Below, piece after piece: positions 1 through 7,220 of a stretch of DNA of 64,000 nucleotides. Location of the stretch: NCBI GenBank assembly GCA_964490245.1, contig CAZBAF010000001.1, forward strand, positions 147,613 to 211,612. The letters run 5' to 3'. The DNA is from CAZBAF01 sp964490245 (lineage in GTDB: Bacteria > Patescibacteriota > Saccharimonadia > Saccharimonadales > JACDBH01). The notes below the pieces were generated by a model, which saw only the letters and a list, made by a program, of their open reading frames with translations, had not been told where the DNA came from and ran no database searches. Positions within the stretch are counted from its first letter, which is position 1; the number at the start of each line of letters is the position of its first letter. Both the position numbers and the translations under genes were made by a program.

Positions 1-1
1 T

Positions 2-193
2 GATGGCACGAATTTCCACGAGGTCATTAACTTTGCAAGTACTAATAATTCCTATAAAAGTGGTGAGGTTATAGTCGAGGGACTGACGCCTGATACTTCT
101 TACACGTTCACCGCCTACATGAACTCGCAGGGCGGTTCAACAACTACATTTGCAGCATTTTCAACGGCAACACTTATCGTTGAGGATTACTAA
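2..193 (+). CDS. Tail-fibre-like protein, C-terminal end only (5' truncated by window)
   Basis: The frame is open from the window edge to a TAA stop. The last 63 residues contain a fibronectin-III-like stretch (GLTPDTSYTFTAYMNSQGG) and end ATLIVEDY, as in extracellular or phage fibre domains. The stop lies two bases from the stop of the opposing cassette on the minus strand, the same tail-to-tail layout as the other two cassette pairs in this prophage. It is therefore either the currently expressed fibre C-terminus or another silent cassette; its upstream part lies outside the window, so this cannot be decided here. Confidence 0.6.
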   Translation, partial: DGTNFHEVINFASTNNSYKSGEVIVEGLTPDTSYTFTAYMNSQGGSTTTFAAFSTATLIVEDY

Positions 194-195
194 TC

Positions 196-623
196 CTACG
201 CTCTAATAGGAATAATTAGAATCTTGCCGACTGATGAGTTCGCATTACCGCCAGAAGTACGTAGGAGTAAGCTGAACTGCTTCGTACCAGCTGTCACAGG
301 TATAACGTCAATGAGTGCGTTTGTACCAGAATTGAATGTGTTTACAGAAGTGAATATGATTGTTTGACTATATGCAGTGCCGCCATCGTAGCGGAGTCGA
401 GCGTATATATCTTTTTGTGAAGAATCTTGCCCTTGAAGCCTAACTGATCCCAAAACAAGAACGGCAGTACACCCTGTCGGAATATCGACATTTACGCTAC
501 CGACAGCTGTTTCTGTAGTACTGAAGTTCGAGCCAGACCATCCAGTTAATACGCCAATAGATGAAAGATCAAGTTTTTCCGGTATGATCGCACCAAGACC
601 TACATGCCGTGTAACGATTATTC
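196..623 (-). CDS. Alternative tail-fibre C-terminal cassette 1 (no own start, probably silent)
   Basis: Reading leftwards out of the repeat at 603-623, the frame runs IIVTRH-VGLGAIIPEKLDLSS and stays open to the TAG beside the end of the previous gene. The product would be about 140 residues, rich in Ser, Thr, Asn and Gly, ending LIIPIRA, which resembles the LMIIPVIN end of cassette 2. An internal ATG at 453 exists but would split the domain and has no ribosome-binding site. The entry frame IIVTRH is shared with four other cassettes. I infer a receptor-binding tip segment that is expressed only after recombination joins it to a constant fibre gene. Confidence 0.6.
603..623 (+). repeat. Shufflon-like recombination site S1
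   Basis: Copy of the 20-bp site ATGCCGTGTAACGATAATTC with one mismatch (GATTATTC). Five copies occur in this prophage with orientations +,-,+,-,+. The cassette is read from the minus strand of this copy. Confidence 0.7.
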
Positions 624-629
624 TGGCGA

Positions 630-686
630 ACGTGGTATAATAAGTTCAATAAACGCGGAAGCAGAAATGCAACCGCGTTTTTTTAT
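630..686 (+). promoter_or_regulatory. Extended -10 promoter followed at once by an intrinsic terminator (lysis operon leader)
   Basis: TGGTATAAT (TATAAT at 636-641) is an extended -10 box. About ten bases later comes a hairpin, AAACGCGG (651-658) with CCGCGTTT (673-680), followed by a T-run. Transcripts would stop after some 35 nt unless antiterminated. The same layout follows S3 and S5, and in S1 and S3 the distance from site to -10 is identical (32 bases). Confidence 0.55.
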
Positions 687-726
687 TGGCAAATTCAGCA
701 ATATAGGGATGGGCATGCAGGACAAC

Positions 727-996
727 ATGGAACACACAACACCCACAAAAGACGAACTTAAGTTGATCATCGACAACTCGCTCTTAGAGCAGGAGAAACG
801 ATTGACTAAGACTCTTGGGGAAGCACTGCAAAATCAGAACAAGATCTATATGGAAAACATCTTAAAGCTGAGCGATAGGGTGACGAGGATCGAGGCGAGA
901 CAGGATAGCTTCAAGTCATTAGTGGCAACCGCCTCAGCTGCATCCGGCGTATTTTCGGGTTTGATAGGATTCTTTATCGCACAACTAACTAAATAA
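727..996 (+). CDS. XhlA-like holin accessory / small coiled-coil membrane protein
   Basis: The 89-residue product has a charged helical N-terminal two thirds (KDELKLIIDNSLLEQEKRLTK, then repeated heptad-like Leu/Ile spacing) and one hydrophobic C-terminal segment (VFSGLIGFFIAQL). This is the plan of XhlA-type haemolysin or holin partners. I chose the ATG preceded by AGGACA; ATGs at 709 and 715 are possible. It lies directly before the endolysin, with the holin-like gene after it, so it fits a lysis cassette. Function is inferred from layout, not from a diagnostic motif. Confidence 0.6.
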   Translation: MEHTTPTKDELKLIIDNSLLEQEKRLTKTLGEALQNQNKIYMENILKLSDRVTRIEARQDSFKSLVATASAASGVFSGLIGFFIAQLTK

Positions 997-1009
997 GGAG
1001 TAAAGCGGC

Positions 1010-2170
1010 ATGGCACAAATTACAGTAGCAGATATTAGTCGATGGCAAGGAGTAGTCGACTGGGATCAATTCAAGAACGCAATACAAGGCGTGGTTATCA
1101 AAGCTGGAGGTGCTGATGCTGGTATATACACCGACCCTCAACTAGCGCGCAACAAAAGCGAGGCTCGACGCGTAGGCTTGCCGATATGGTACTACTGGTA
1201 CAAGGGCGCAAGTGGCACAGCAGCGCAGCAAGCAGATGCTTTTATTGCTGCAATCGGTGACTTGCGAGATGGCGAGGCACTTGTGCTCGACGATGAAAAT
1301 GAAGCTGTTATCAATGTTTCATTTGTATGTGCATTTGCTGACCGCATCAAGGAGCGCACTGGTCGCAACATTGTGCTATACAGCAACCAAGCACGCTTTG
1401 TTGGCAATTTACAACCAATCAAAGATCGCAACATCGGCGCTTGGGTTGCTAAATACGGCGCAAACACTGGCACTGTAGCTGGCGCTGGCGCAGCTCCTTC
1501 AATCCCAACTCTCACAATCATTATGTGGCAGTACACAAGCCGTGCAGTGGTCGCTGGCGTCACCGCCAATACTGTAGATATGAACATTTTCTATGGTGAC
1601 CAAAATGCTTTCCGAGCTTATGGAAACGGTAAACCAGTCGACGTTAAGCCATCACAACCGCAACTGCCAGCCCCTAACCCAATTAGCGGCACATACACGG
1701 TGGTCGCTGGAGACACTCTATCTGGAATTGCTGCTCGCTTTGGTACCACATACCAACACCTTGCTGAGATTAATGGCATCGCTAATCCTAACTTGATTAA
1801 AGTTGGTCAGGTACTAAAAGTACCTAGTGCTGGTGTGTCTCAAAATACAGGCTTAAATGTTCAAGAGTACACGGTCGTCAAGGGTGACACACTTTCAGGT
1901 ATAGCCGCCAAGTTCGGCACAACCTATCAGGTTCTAGCTCAAGTAAATGGCATCGCTAATCCTAATCTGATCTATGTCGGCCAAGTCCTGACGATTCCAT
2001 CGACAAAGACCTCTATACCAAGTGGCGGTACGGTGCATGTTGTTCAGAAAGGCGAAACACTCTCTGGTATTGCCGCTAAATACGGCACTACATATCAAAT
2101 ACTCGCCCAGCGTAATGGTATTAGTAATCCTAATCTGATCTATGTCGGCCAAAAAATAAGAATTAACTAG
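1010..2170 (+). CDS. Endolysin: GH25 lysozyme domain plus three LysM repeats
   Basis: Residues 1-200 form a glycoside hydrolase family 25 muramidase: the N-terminal ADISRWQGVVDWDQF has the catalytic Asp of the DxSxxQ motif, VLDDENE carries the second acidic pair, and WQYTS closes the barrel. Three LysM modules follow (about residues 227-270, 284-327 and 343-385), each of the type YTVVAGDTLSGIAARFGTTY...NLIKVGQVLKVP, joined by short linkers. LysM domains bind N-acetylglucosamine in peptidoglycan, so the enzyme should cut the host wall at lysis. AGGAG stands nine bases before the ATG. There is no signal peptide, consistent with export through the adjacent holin. Confidence 0.93.
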   Translation: MAQITVADISRWQGVVDWDQFKNAIQGVVIKAGGADAGIYTDPQLARNKSEARRVGLPIWYYWYKGASGTAAQQADAFIAAIGDLRDGEALVLDDENEAVINVSFVCAFADRIKERTGRNIVLYSNQARFVGNLQPIKDRNIGAWVAKYGANTGTVAGAGAAPSIPTLTIIMWQYTSRAVVAGVTANTVDMNIFYGDQNAFRAYGNGKPVDVKPSQPQLPAPNPISGTYTVVAGDTLSGIAARFGTTYQHLAEINGIANPNLIKVGQVLKVPSAGVSQNTGLNVQEYTVVKGDTLSGIAAKFGTTYQVLAQVNGIANPNLIYVGQVLTIPSTKTSIPSGGTVHVVQKGETLSGIAAKYGTTYQILAQRNGISNPNLIYVGQKIRIN

Positions 2171-2178
2171 GGGGGTAT

Positions 2179-2493
2179 ATGGAACTCTTTGTGCAAATCG
2201 TACAGCAAATCATCACATACGGTAGCCTTGCTCTGGCTTCTGGTGTTGTAGCAAGCCTTTTGACTCAATTGCTAAAGTTTAAGTTTGTCCTCGCTCCAGC
2301 TAAGAGATGGCCGCGTACGGTCGCTGGTATAGTGTCCGCAATTGTGAGCGCTGCTGCAGTATCTACGTTGCCTCAGTTTGTGCTTGCGACATGGATTGAC
2401 TGGGTGATTTTTGCAGGTGCTACGTTCGCTGTAGCAACACAAAGCTACAACCTAGTGCATGAGGCTATCAAAAATGCTAGGCAGGATCAGTAA
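2179..2493 (+). CDS. Holin-like small membrane protein
   Basis: The 104-residue product has an N-terminal amphipathic or hydrophobic stretch (LALASGVVASLLTQLL), a second segment (TVAGIVSAIVSAAAVSTL) and a third (WVIFAGATFAVATQ), then a charged tail (EAIKNARQDQ). Size, three membrane segments and position eight bases after the endolysin match phage holins. It overlaps the next small membrane gene. No family-specific motif is visible, so the name rests on context. Confidence 0.65.
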   Translation: MELFVQIVQQIITYGSLALASGVVASLLTQLLKFKFVLAPAKRWPRTVAGIVSAIVSAAAVSTLPQFVLATWIDWVIFAGATFAVATQSYNLVHEAIKNARQDQ

Positions 2494-2620
2494 GGCTATT
2501 GCAACCGTCTTTGCCGTAGGCTTCATACTATATGCGCTCCAATGGGTGCATTTGTTTGAGCGGATTATGTTGATTTGCGAACGTAACCCTAACTTTTTGG
2601 CGGACTGCAGGAGGCCATAG
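2474..2620 (+). CDS. Small single-span membrane protein of the lysis cassette
   Basis: The 48-residue frame starts inside the end of the holin-like gene (ATG preceded by a run of A) and stops just before the next gene. It has one hydrophobic segment (AIATVFAVGFILYALQWVHLF) followed by a short tail with two Cys (LICERNPNFLADCRRP). It could be a spanin-like or antiholin-like component. Support is the overlap on both sides, which is typical of packed phage operons; composition alone would not be enough. Confidence 0.5.
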   Translation: MLGRISKAIATVFAVGFILYALQWVHLFERIMLICERNPNFLADCRRP

Positions 2621-2621
2621 C

Positions 2622-2906
2622 GTGGAGAGGTACCCTTGTGATCCATCACGAGAGTGCCCAATACGAGAGACAATTGGATGTTTTGAAGATGTCCATCACA
2701 AAAAATGGCCACGTAGAGTTTATCGACGCATGGGTAAAATCGCTATGCAGTACCGCGAGCTTGAAGAAAACAAGGTCATAATGTGCCGACACCTACATAA
2801 CGAATTACATGCTACTGAGCCGCCACCAGAAACGCCTTCACGCGCTGAAATGCTGGAAGCTATACAACGTGCTATGGCTGGATTTGCAATGCAGTCGGTA
2901 AAATGA
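2622..2906 (+). CDS. HNH-endonuclease-like protein
   Basis: The 94-residue product starts at GTG with AGGAGG eight bases upstream. It has two Cys near the N-terminus (YPCDPSRECPIRETIGC), then FEDVHHKKWPRR and later MCRHLHNELHA. The DVHH...CRxxHNxxH spacing matches the beta-beta-alpha metal core of small HNH nucleases. HNH proteins near phage late genes often work with terminase in packaging. It ends 30 bases before site S2. Confidence 0.6.
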   Translation: MERYPCDPSRECPIRETIGCFEDVHHKKWPRRVYRRMGKIAMQYRELEENKVIMCRHLHNELHATEPPPETPSRAEMLEAIQRAMAGFAMQSVK

Positions 2907-2936
2907 CTTAACATATCACAAAATCGTATTTAACAT

Positions 2937-2960
2937 TGAATTATCGTTACACGGCATCTT
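2937..2960 (-). repeat. Shufflon-like recombination site S2
   Basis: Perfect inverted copy of the 20-bp site. In the cassette frame an in-frame TGA stands immediately upstream of the site, so the cassette cannot be read from the preceding gene in the present arrangement. Confidence 0.75.
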
Positions 2961-3374
2961 GGGCCTAGTGGCAGCCTACAGCTGCCCTTTACAAACATAG
3001 CAAAAGCATCTATAGGCACCTCGAAGCGTCTGACGGCGTCAAATATATCAGGGGGTTCGAGCGGCGTAACGGCAATATCTACAACCTTTGATTTTTTAAG
3101 CGGTCAAACATACCTCATACACTTCAGCTCGCAGCAATCATCGTCAAGCGACGGCGGAGTGTGGTACTCCCAGTTGAATGTCGACGGATCTTCGAGGGCT
3201 ACGAGCCGGTATTCAGGTGCAGGTGGCGTTCAGATGTCGGCAGCGATAACAGACGTCTACACGGCATCATCATCTTCAGCGCTAACGGTATCGATAACCC
3301 TGCATCGTGCAAGCGGCTCAGGTAATACAAATTGTGAGACACCGCGCTTGATGATTATTCCAGTTATAAATTAG
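2939..3374 (+). CDS. Alternative tail-fibre C-terminal cassette 2 (no own start, silent)
   Basis: The frame from site S2 reads IIVTRHLGPSGSLQLPFTN and continues about 145 residues to TAG, rich in Ser, Thr and Gly, ending RLMIIPVIN. An ATG at 3159 lies inside the domain and has no ribosome-binding signal, so I treat the whole open stretch as a C-terminal module. The blocking stop just before the site shows that it needs recombination to be expressed. It faces cassette 3 tail to tail with 14 bases between the stops. The beta-rich composition resembles fibre tips; no enzymatic motif is seen. Confidence 0.6.
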
Positions 3375-3388
3375 CAGCAGCGCTCTAG

Positions 3389-3718
3389 CTATGGCAAAAA
3401 TGCAACCCAGTTGAATGATCCGCTAATATCAACTCCCGCATTTGTACGACCCAATATTGAGAATGACGTGGCCGACACGGACAACAAGTGCACCGCTACA
3501 ACGCTTGCATTATTGTCTCTCGGTGTAGCTATCACGATAGGTGTAGTGCTAAATGCCACGGGAAAGTTTACAGTAGTCGCACCCCCACCAGACCCTGTGG
3601 TTTTGAATATGACCGGGTTGTTACCAGCCTGTATGCGATTTTTCATTGAAGTTAACCAATCCAGCTTGTCGCTGGTCACGTTGGCATTCTTTAGATGCCG
3701 TGTAACGATAATTCAATT
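3389..3718 (-). CDS. Alternative tail-fibre C-terminal cassette 3 (no own start, silent)
   Basis: Read from the minus strand out of site S3, the frame is IIVTRHLKNANVTSDKLDWL, followed by a glycine- and valine-rich domain (TTGSGGGATTVNFPVAFSTTP) ending FNWVAFLP. The stretch NFPVAFSTTPIVIATP matches the gp53-like/H-type tail-fibre tip style (F-x-x-x-F-x-x-x-P) seen in many phage fibres. In-frame TGA lies just upstream of the site. Translation from the internal ATG at 3679 is conceivable but would lose the junction residues. Confidence 0.62.
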
Positions 3719-3719
3719 G
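3694..3719 (+). repeat. Shufflon-like recombination site S3
   Basis: Perfect copy of the site. Identity with S5 extends to GATAATTCAATTG on the outer side. Orientation is opposite to S2, so S2 and S3 flank an invertible segment that holds cassettes 2 and 3. Confidence 0.75.
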
Positions 3720-3726
3720 ATTACGG

Positions 3727-3770
3727 TATAATTAAAGTAATAACGCGGTGCGAATGACCGCGTTTTTTAT
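3727..3770 (+). promoter_or_regulatory. -10 box and leader terminator before the virion gene cluster
   Basis: TATAAT at 3727-3732 lies at the same distance from the site as in S1. A hairpin AACGCGG (3742-3748) / CCGCGTT (3758-3764) with a T-run follows, ending 13 bases before the first gene. Confidence 0.5.
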
Positions 3771-3782
3771 TTGGAAAGCACC

Positions 3783-4382
3783 ATGAATCAAGACAAATCA
3801 GCAAGACAATATGCAGTACCAGTTAGAGGCTCAATATGGGGTCTAAATTATAATGATCGCACCGAGCGTGACCTTCAGTATGTGTCTCCGCCCGGCAATT
3901 CTGCTGACACTGCCAAGTACTTCCCATATACATACGCATATGCGAACGTAACATTCCCACCTACAATTGGTGCGTCAAAAATATGTCCAATCCGCATACT
4001 CCAGCCACATTATGGCGAGATTATTGAGTGTTATGCTGACCTTCAGCTTACACCAGCAGCTGGAGATAGTGACCTCACGATGAAACTTGCGATTGGAATA
4101 TTTGACGGCAGCTCATACAATCCTGTCACAAACTACACAGACGAGGAAATCAATGCATCGTGGCGCAGAATACGCGGCAGTGATACGCCGCTCAGCGTTA
4201 GTGGTGGTGTCATATCAGCAGATTTACTTGATCTTAAGAATGCGATACCTAAGTATGGCGACGACAACTACCGAGAGGATGCTTTTGTTCTGTTGATTGT
4301 ATTCAATAAAGTGCCTGTCATATCTGGCGCATTCCACTTTAATTATTTGAATATTCATACTAGCGTTACGGGGGCACTCTAA
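3783..4382 (+). CDS. Phage virion structural protein (unknown family) A
   Basis: The 199-residue product starts MNQDKSARQYAVPVRG with GGAAAG upstream. It is soluble and beta-rich (ICPIRILQPHYGEIIECYADLQL), with no recognisable catalytic motif, signal peptide or coiled coil. Its stop overlaps the ATG of the next gene (TAATG), so the two are translationally coupled. With the two following genes it forms a cluster placed between two cassette pairs, which suggests capsid, fibre or baseplate components. I do not recognise the family. Confidence 0.55.
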   Translation: MNQDKSARQYAVPVRGSIWGLNYNDRTERDLQYVSPPGNSADTAKYFPYTYAYANVTFPPTIGASKICPIRILQPHYGEIIECYADLQLTPAAGDSDLTMKLAIGIFDGSSYNPVTNYTDEEINASWRRIRGSDTPLSVSGGVISADLLDLKNAIPKYGDDNYREDAFVLLIVFNKVPVISGAFHFNYLNIHTSVTGAL

Positions 4383-4906
4383 TGAATCAAGGTAGGCGCA
4401 ACTTGGGATTTCCTAGCAACCAAACAAAGGGTGATGATTGGGGTTATTTTGCTGGATGTGGTGGTGCTGGTGGTGGCGGGTGTGTTGATCCTGCAAATTT
4501 CAGCTACATCTACTGGGGCATAAAAGTCAATCCTTTCTCGATGCACAACAGCAAGCTTGTGCTACTTAATGAGTCATTTAAGCCTTACACCGATTCATCA
4601 GCTGGATTTTGTGATCACAACGCCGATCAGCCGCGTGGGTTCGATGTATTACTACTGTATAAGGCTCCAATTAGTGGGCTAGACCGCAGCAAAGCTACCA
4701 GCATAGTGACAATACCTGCTAACATAACGCTGCCTTATGAGATTGAATTTGATTCGCAAGACATACCACAGCCAGATCATCCAGATTATGAGCGTCGAAT
4801 CTGGGTTGCTCTAGATATGTACACTAGCGGTCTTATGATCGAGGGTATCGCACAAAATACAGAGGTTATGAAAACCCTAAAGCTAAATTGGGAGGGTCGG
4901 CCATGA
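4382..4906 (+). CDS. Phage virion structural protein (unknown family) B
   Basis: The 174-residue product has a glycine-rich patch near the N-terminus (AGCGGAGGGGC) followed by a beta-rich body (IYWGIKVNPFSMHNSKLVLLNE). It overlaps both neighbours by a few bases, so the three genes are one translational unit. Lengths and style resemble the preceding protein (aromatic beta-strand patches, late acidic C-terminus), possibly distant paralogues. No function can be named from sequence. Confidence 0.55.
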   Translation: MNQGRRNLGFPSNQTKGDDWGYFAGCGGAGGGGCVDPANFSYIYWGIKVNPFSMHNSKLVLLNESFKPYTDSSAGFCDHNADQPRGFDVLLLYKAPISGLDRSKATSIVTIPANITLPYEIEFDSQDIPQPDHPDYERRIWVALDMYTSGLMIEGIAQNTEVMKTLKLNWEGRP

Positions 4907-5397
4907 CTTTATCGACGCGTAACCAAGAATATAAATACCAGTACAAGATTGTGTCTGTTGGTGGTGAGATTACTTTTTGCGGCAATGGGCCGACACTTAT
5001 GGTGTCAGTACCAGAAAACCTACTCGACATAAAAGCAATGTTCATGCATGCCGTGCTGCAGTTTGACAATACAGTTCCAAGCGGTAACCGTAAAATACAC
5101 TGGGCTGGCGGCGACTATCCTATGACTCTCAACGGCATACCAAAACCAACCGAAGGTAACATGAAATACGTCAATCTGTCTGCAGATCCAGCCACTCGCA
5201 TCGCAGATTTAAAACTCGACATAACCGAACTTAAAGAAGGGTTTATGAAACAACTTGAAGATGACGCACCATTCGCATTCGACCAACAGAAAATAAATCT
5301 CAATCTAATCACCGATATTGACGGTGGATTTGACGTAACAGGAAAGGTCATCTTATGGAAGGTAGATTTCGTATACACTACAAGCGGAATACAGTGA
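4903..5397 (+). CDS. Phage virion structural protein (unknown family) C
   Basis: The start is ATG overlapping the previous stop (CCATGA) with GGGAGGG nine bases upstream; an upstream ATG at 4888 would overlap more. The 164-residue product begins MTLSTRNQEYKYQYKIVSVG and contains a helical middle (TRIADLKLDITELKEGFMKQL) between beta-rich ends. It is the third member of the coupled structural cluster. Family unknown. Confidence 0.55.
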   Translation: MTLSTRNQEYKYQYKIVSVGGEITFCGNGPTLMVSVPENLLDIKAMFMHAVLQFDNTVPSGNRKIHWAGGDYPMTLNGIPKPTEGNMKYVNLSADPATRIADLKLDITELKEGFMKQLEDDAPFAFDQQKINLNLITDIDGGFDVTGKVILWKVDFVYTTSGIQ

Positions 5398-5684
5398 TAC
5401 CGCCATCGCCGGGCCGCAAGCGAATCAAAAAAACGAAGCGATTCAACGGGTATCAACATCTTGGCAAAAAGATGACGTATAGCCCAAAGACTTGCGCTAC
5501 GTCACGATGTATTTGGTGCGAGGCTCCTTTTGGTGGGCAGTTCCGTATCATATGCCCTGTGTGTCGTAATTGCCAATACTGTGGGCTTGCATCGACTGCA
5601 AGCCTTGCGAGCTGTCCAAACTGCGGCAATAAGCCTGATGACGATCTACGCGTCCAAAAGACCGTGCTGAGGCCAAGTCGTTAG
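5355..5684 (+). CDS. Small zinc-ribbon protein
   Basis: The 109-residue product overlaps the end of the previous gene by 43 bases. A basic N-terminal third (PGRKRIKKTKRF) precedes three Cys pairs: CIWCEAP, CPVCRNCQYC and CPNCGNKPDD, a double zinc-ribbon arrangement. Small zinc-ribbon proteins bind nucleic acid or proteins; here it could be a late regulator such as an antiterminator, but this is only a guess from position. The stop codon sits against site S4. Confidence 0.55.
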   Translation: MEGRFRIHYKRNTVIPPSPGRKRIKKTKRFNGYQHLGKKMTYSPKTCATSRCIWCEAPFGGQFRIICPVCRNCQYCGLASTASLASCPNCGNKPDDDLRVQKTVLRPSR

Positions 5685-5706
5685 AATTATCGTTACACGG
5701 CATCTT
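5684..5706 (-). repeat. Shufflon-like recombination site S4
   Basis: Perfect inverted copy of the 20-bp site, touching the stop of the zinc-ribbon gene. In the cassette frame an in-frame TGA occurs at 5668-5670. Confidence 0.75.
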
Positions 5707-6093
5707 GCCGATGGCGCTAATCTCAAAATACCTACCGCCAATATGGTGGCGATCGGCGATTATTCCACATCTGAAGTCGACACTGGCTACAAGTGGATTG
5801 ATGGTAAACCCATTTATAAAAAGACCGTTAGCTTCGGGTCGCTTCCGAATAGCACAAGTAAAAGTGTCGCTCACGGCATATCGGGTATTAGCAATGTAAT
5901 CGAATTTAAGGGCTGGACTCACAACCCATCGTTAGGATTCTGGTATTCCTTTAATTCCGCCTCGAACTCTGCGGCATCTGGTAATGCTCTTTTTGGGGCA
6001 AGGGTCGAGGCGTCTGACATCACTATAGCTACGAACTTTGATGGAAGTGGGTATACTACTTGCTACGTAACTGTTTGGTACACAAAGACCTAG
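5686..6093 (+). CDS. Alternative tail-fibre C-terminal cassette 4 (no own start, silent)
   Basis: From site S4 the frame reads IIVTRHLADGANLKIPTANM, then SEVDTGYKWIDGKPIYKKT and SVAHGISGISNVIEFKGW, ending CYVTVWYTKT. The motif TGxKWxDGKPIYxKT is common at the C-termini of phage tail-fibre or baseplate wedge proteins that bind cell-surface carbohydrate, so this cassette gives the best family evidence for the whole array. The ATG at 5743 lacks a ribosome-binding site. Cassette 5 faces it on the other strand. Confidence 0.72.
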   Translation: MIVTRHLADGANLKIPTANMVAIGDYSTSEVDTGYKWIDGKPIYKKTVSFGSLPNSTSKSVAHGISGISNVIEFKGWTHNPSLGFWYSFNSASNSAASGNALFGARVEASDITIATNFDGSGYTTCYVTVWYTKT

Positions 6094-6206
6094 CTAATTC
6101 AGGCAAACCCGAACTCTACGGTGGGGCAAAGCACCTTGCAAACCCACCGCACAATCCGCGTTTCCTTATTCTAATTATATCAAAAAACCATAAGCACAAC
6201 AGATAT

Positions 6207-6696
6207 CTAACCGTTAACCCTACTTATAAGATGTCCGGAAAAGTACGAATTAGCAAATGTAGCATCAGTGTCTACTGTAGCGCCTACTGAGTAAGCTTCA
6301 ACTCTAACCGTATCGCCCTCTTCTAGTTTTAAGTCCATTGACATCACTAATTGGTACAGGGCGCTACTAGATAGATCATTGCCGCGATAATTTGGAGTGT
6401 CTCCCGGCGATCCATTAATAAGCAGGCCGATAAACACACGGTTAGATACATTATTAAATCTTATAGTTGCATCAAAGTGATATACCCCGTCAACTGGCGC
6501 AGTAAAGACATTTGATGCATAGTTATCACCTAAGTCGTAGATCTCTGTCTGATAGTTGACCACAGTATGAGCTCCTGACGATAATGATTGAGAGTTTGTT
6601 TGGGTGGCTAAAAATGCGATACCATTGCGCCATATGGAGTCGTTAATCTCAAGATTTCCGGCACCACCAAGATGCCGTGTAACGATAATTCAATTG
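6207..6696 (-). CDS. Alternative tail-fibre C-terminal cassette 5, C1q/TNF-like tip (no own start, silent)
   Basis: From site S5 on the minus strand the frame reads IIVTRHLGGAGNLEINDSIW and continues about 160 residues. The part from VVNYQTEIYDLGDNY to the end has the pattern of C1q-like jelly rolls: FTAPVDGVYHFDATIRF and a late YFSGHLI strand. C1q/TNF-like trimers occur as receptor-binding tips in phages. In-frame TGA precedes the site. It is the longest cassette and the most different in fold from cassette 4, which shows that the array swaps whole domains rather than point variants. Confidence 0.68.
6671..6696 (+). repeat. Shufflon-like recombination site S5
   Basis: Perfect copy; last site of the array, identical with S3 through CAATTG. 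It lies about 940 bases before the tyrosine recombinase start. Confidence 0.75.
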
Positions 6697-6711
6697 GATA
6701 ACAGATGTGGG

Positions 6712-6812
6712 TTGCAGTTATTGTCTCAACGTGGTATATTAATAGTAATTTTCCGGAGTGATAAAAAGACAGCCTCATGTCCAACAGTGGATTTGAGGCT
6801 GTTTGCATTTTA
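6712..6812 (+). promoter_or_regulatory. Promoter with leader terminator, right end of cassette array
   Basis: TTGCAG (6712-6717), 17-base spacer, TATATT (6735-6740), preceded by TGG as an extended -10. A hairpin ACAGCCTCA (6769-6777) / TGAGGCTGT (6794-6802) and TTTGCATTTT follow, so the leader transcript is short unless read through into the wHTH gene. Confidence 0.55.
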
Positions 6813-6847
6813 GCGAGCCTCACCAAAAAAGCGAGGGTAATACATAG

Positions 6848-7171
6848 ATGGGTAGCAAGCAAGTTGCACTGCGATCCAAGCAGTGCGTGCCTGTGTCGCC
6901 CGAGATTGTGTGTATGCTGGGGAATAATGTTGCTGCGGCGTATTTCTATACGCAACTGCTATATTATGATCGCTATGGTCAAAAAGACTCTCATGGTTGG
7001 TTCGACAAGAACTCGCGCGAAGTAGAATCTGATATTGGCCTAGGGAGGCGACAGCAAGAACATTCTCGGAAGATACTGGAGCAGAAAGGATTGATAGAGA
7101 CACGATCTATACGCGGTGGGCCAAAACCTACCGTTAAGTATCGTATACTCGTACGCTATACGAATCGATAA
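6848..7171 (+). CDS. Winged-helix phage replication or regulatory protein
   Basis: The 107-residue product has the pattern AAAYFYTQLLYYDRYGQKDSH followed by WFDKNSREVESDIGLGRRQQ, KILEQKGLIETR and KPTVKYRI. This is a winged helix-turn-helix arrangement often found at the N-terminus of DnaD-like or phage replication-initiation proteins: a helix reading the strategy of primed or fixed sites, then recognition helix and wing (GLIETRSIRGGPK). GAGGG lies upstream of the ATG. An intrinsic terminator follows, then a putative origin region. Confidence 0.55.
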   Translation: MGSKQVALRSKQCVPVSPEIVCMLGNNVAAAYFYTQLLYYDRYGQKDSHGWFDKNSREVESDIGLGRRQQEHSRKILEQKGLIETRSIRGGPKPTVKYRILVRYTNR

Positions 7172-7193
7172 CCCTCACTTGCTTGATGAAACT

Positions 7194-7220
7194 ACCCAGC
7201 TATAAAAGCTGGGTTTTTTA
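7194..7220 (+). terminator. Intrinsic terminator after wHTH gene
   Basis: Stem ACCCAGCT (7194-7201) / AGCTGGGT (7207-7214) followed by TTTTTATT. Confidence 0.8.

Noticed and set aside
1..6700. CRISPR array or diversity-generating retroelement as explanation of the repeated 20-mers
   Set aside because: Repeats are kilobases apart with alternating orientation, there are no spacers, cas genes or reverse transcriptase, and cassettes differ as whole domains.
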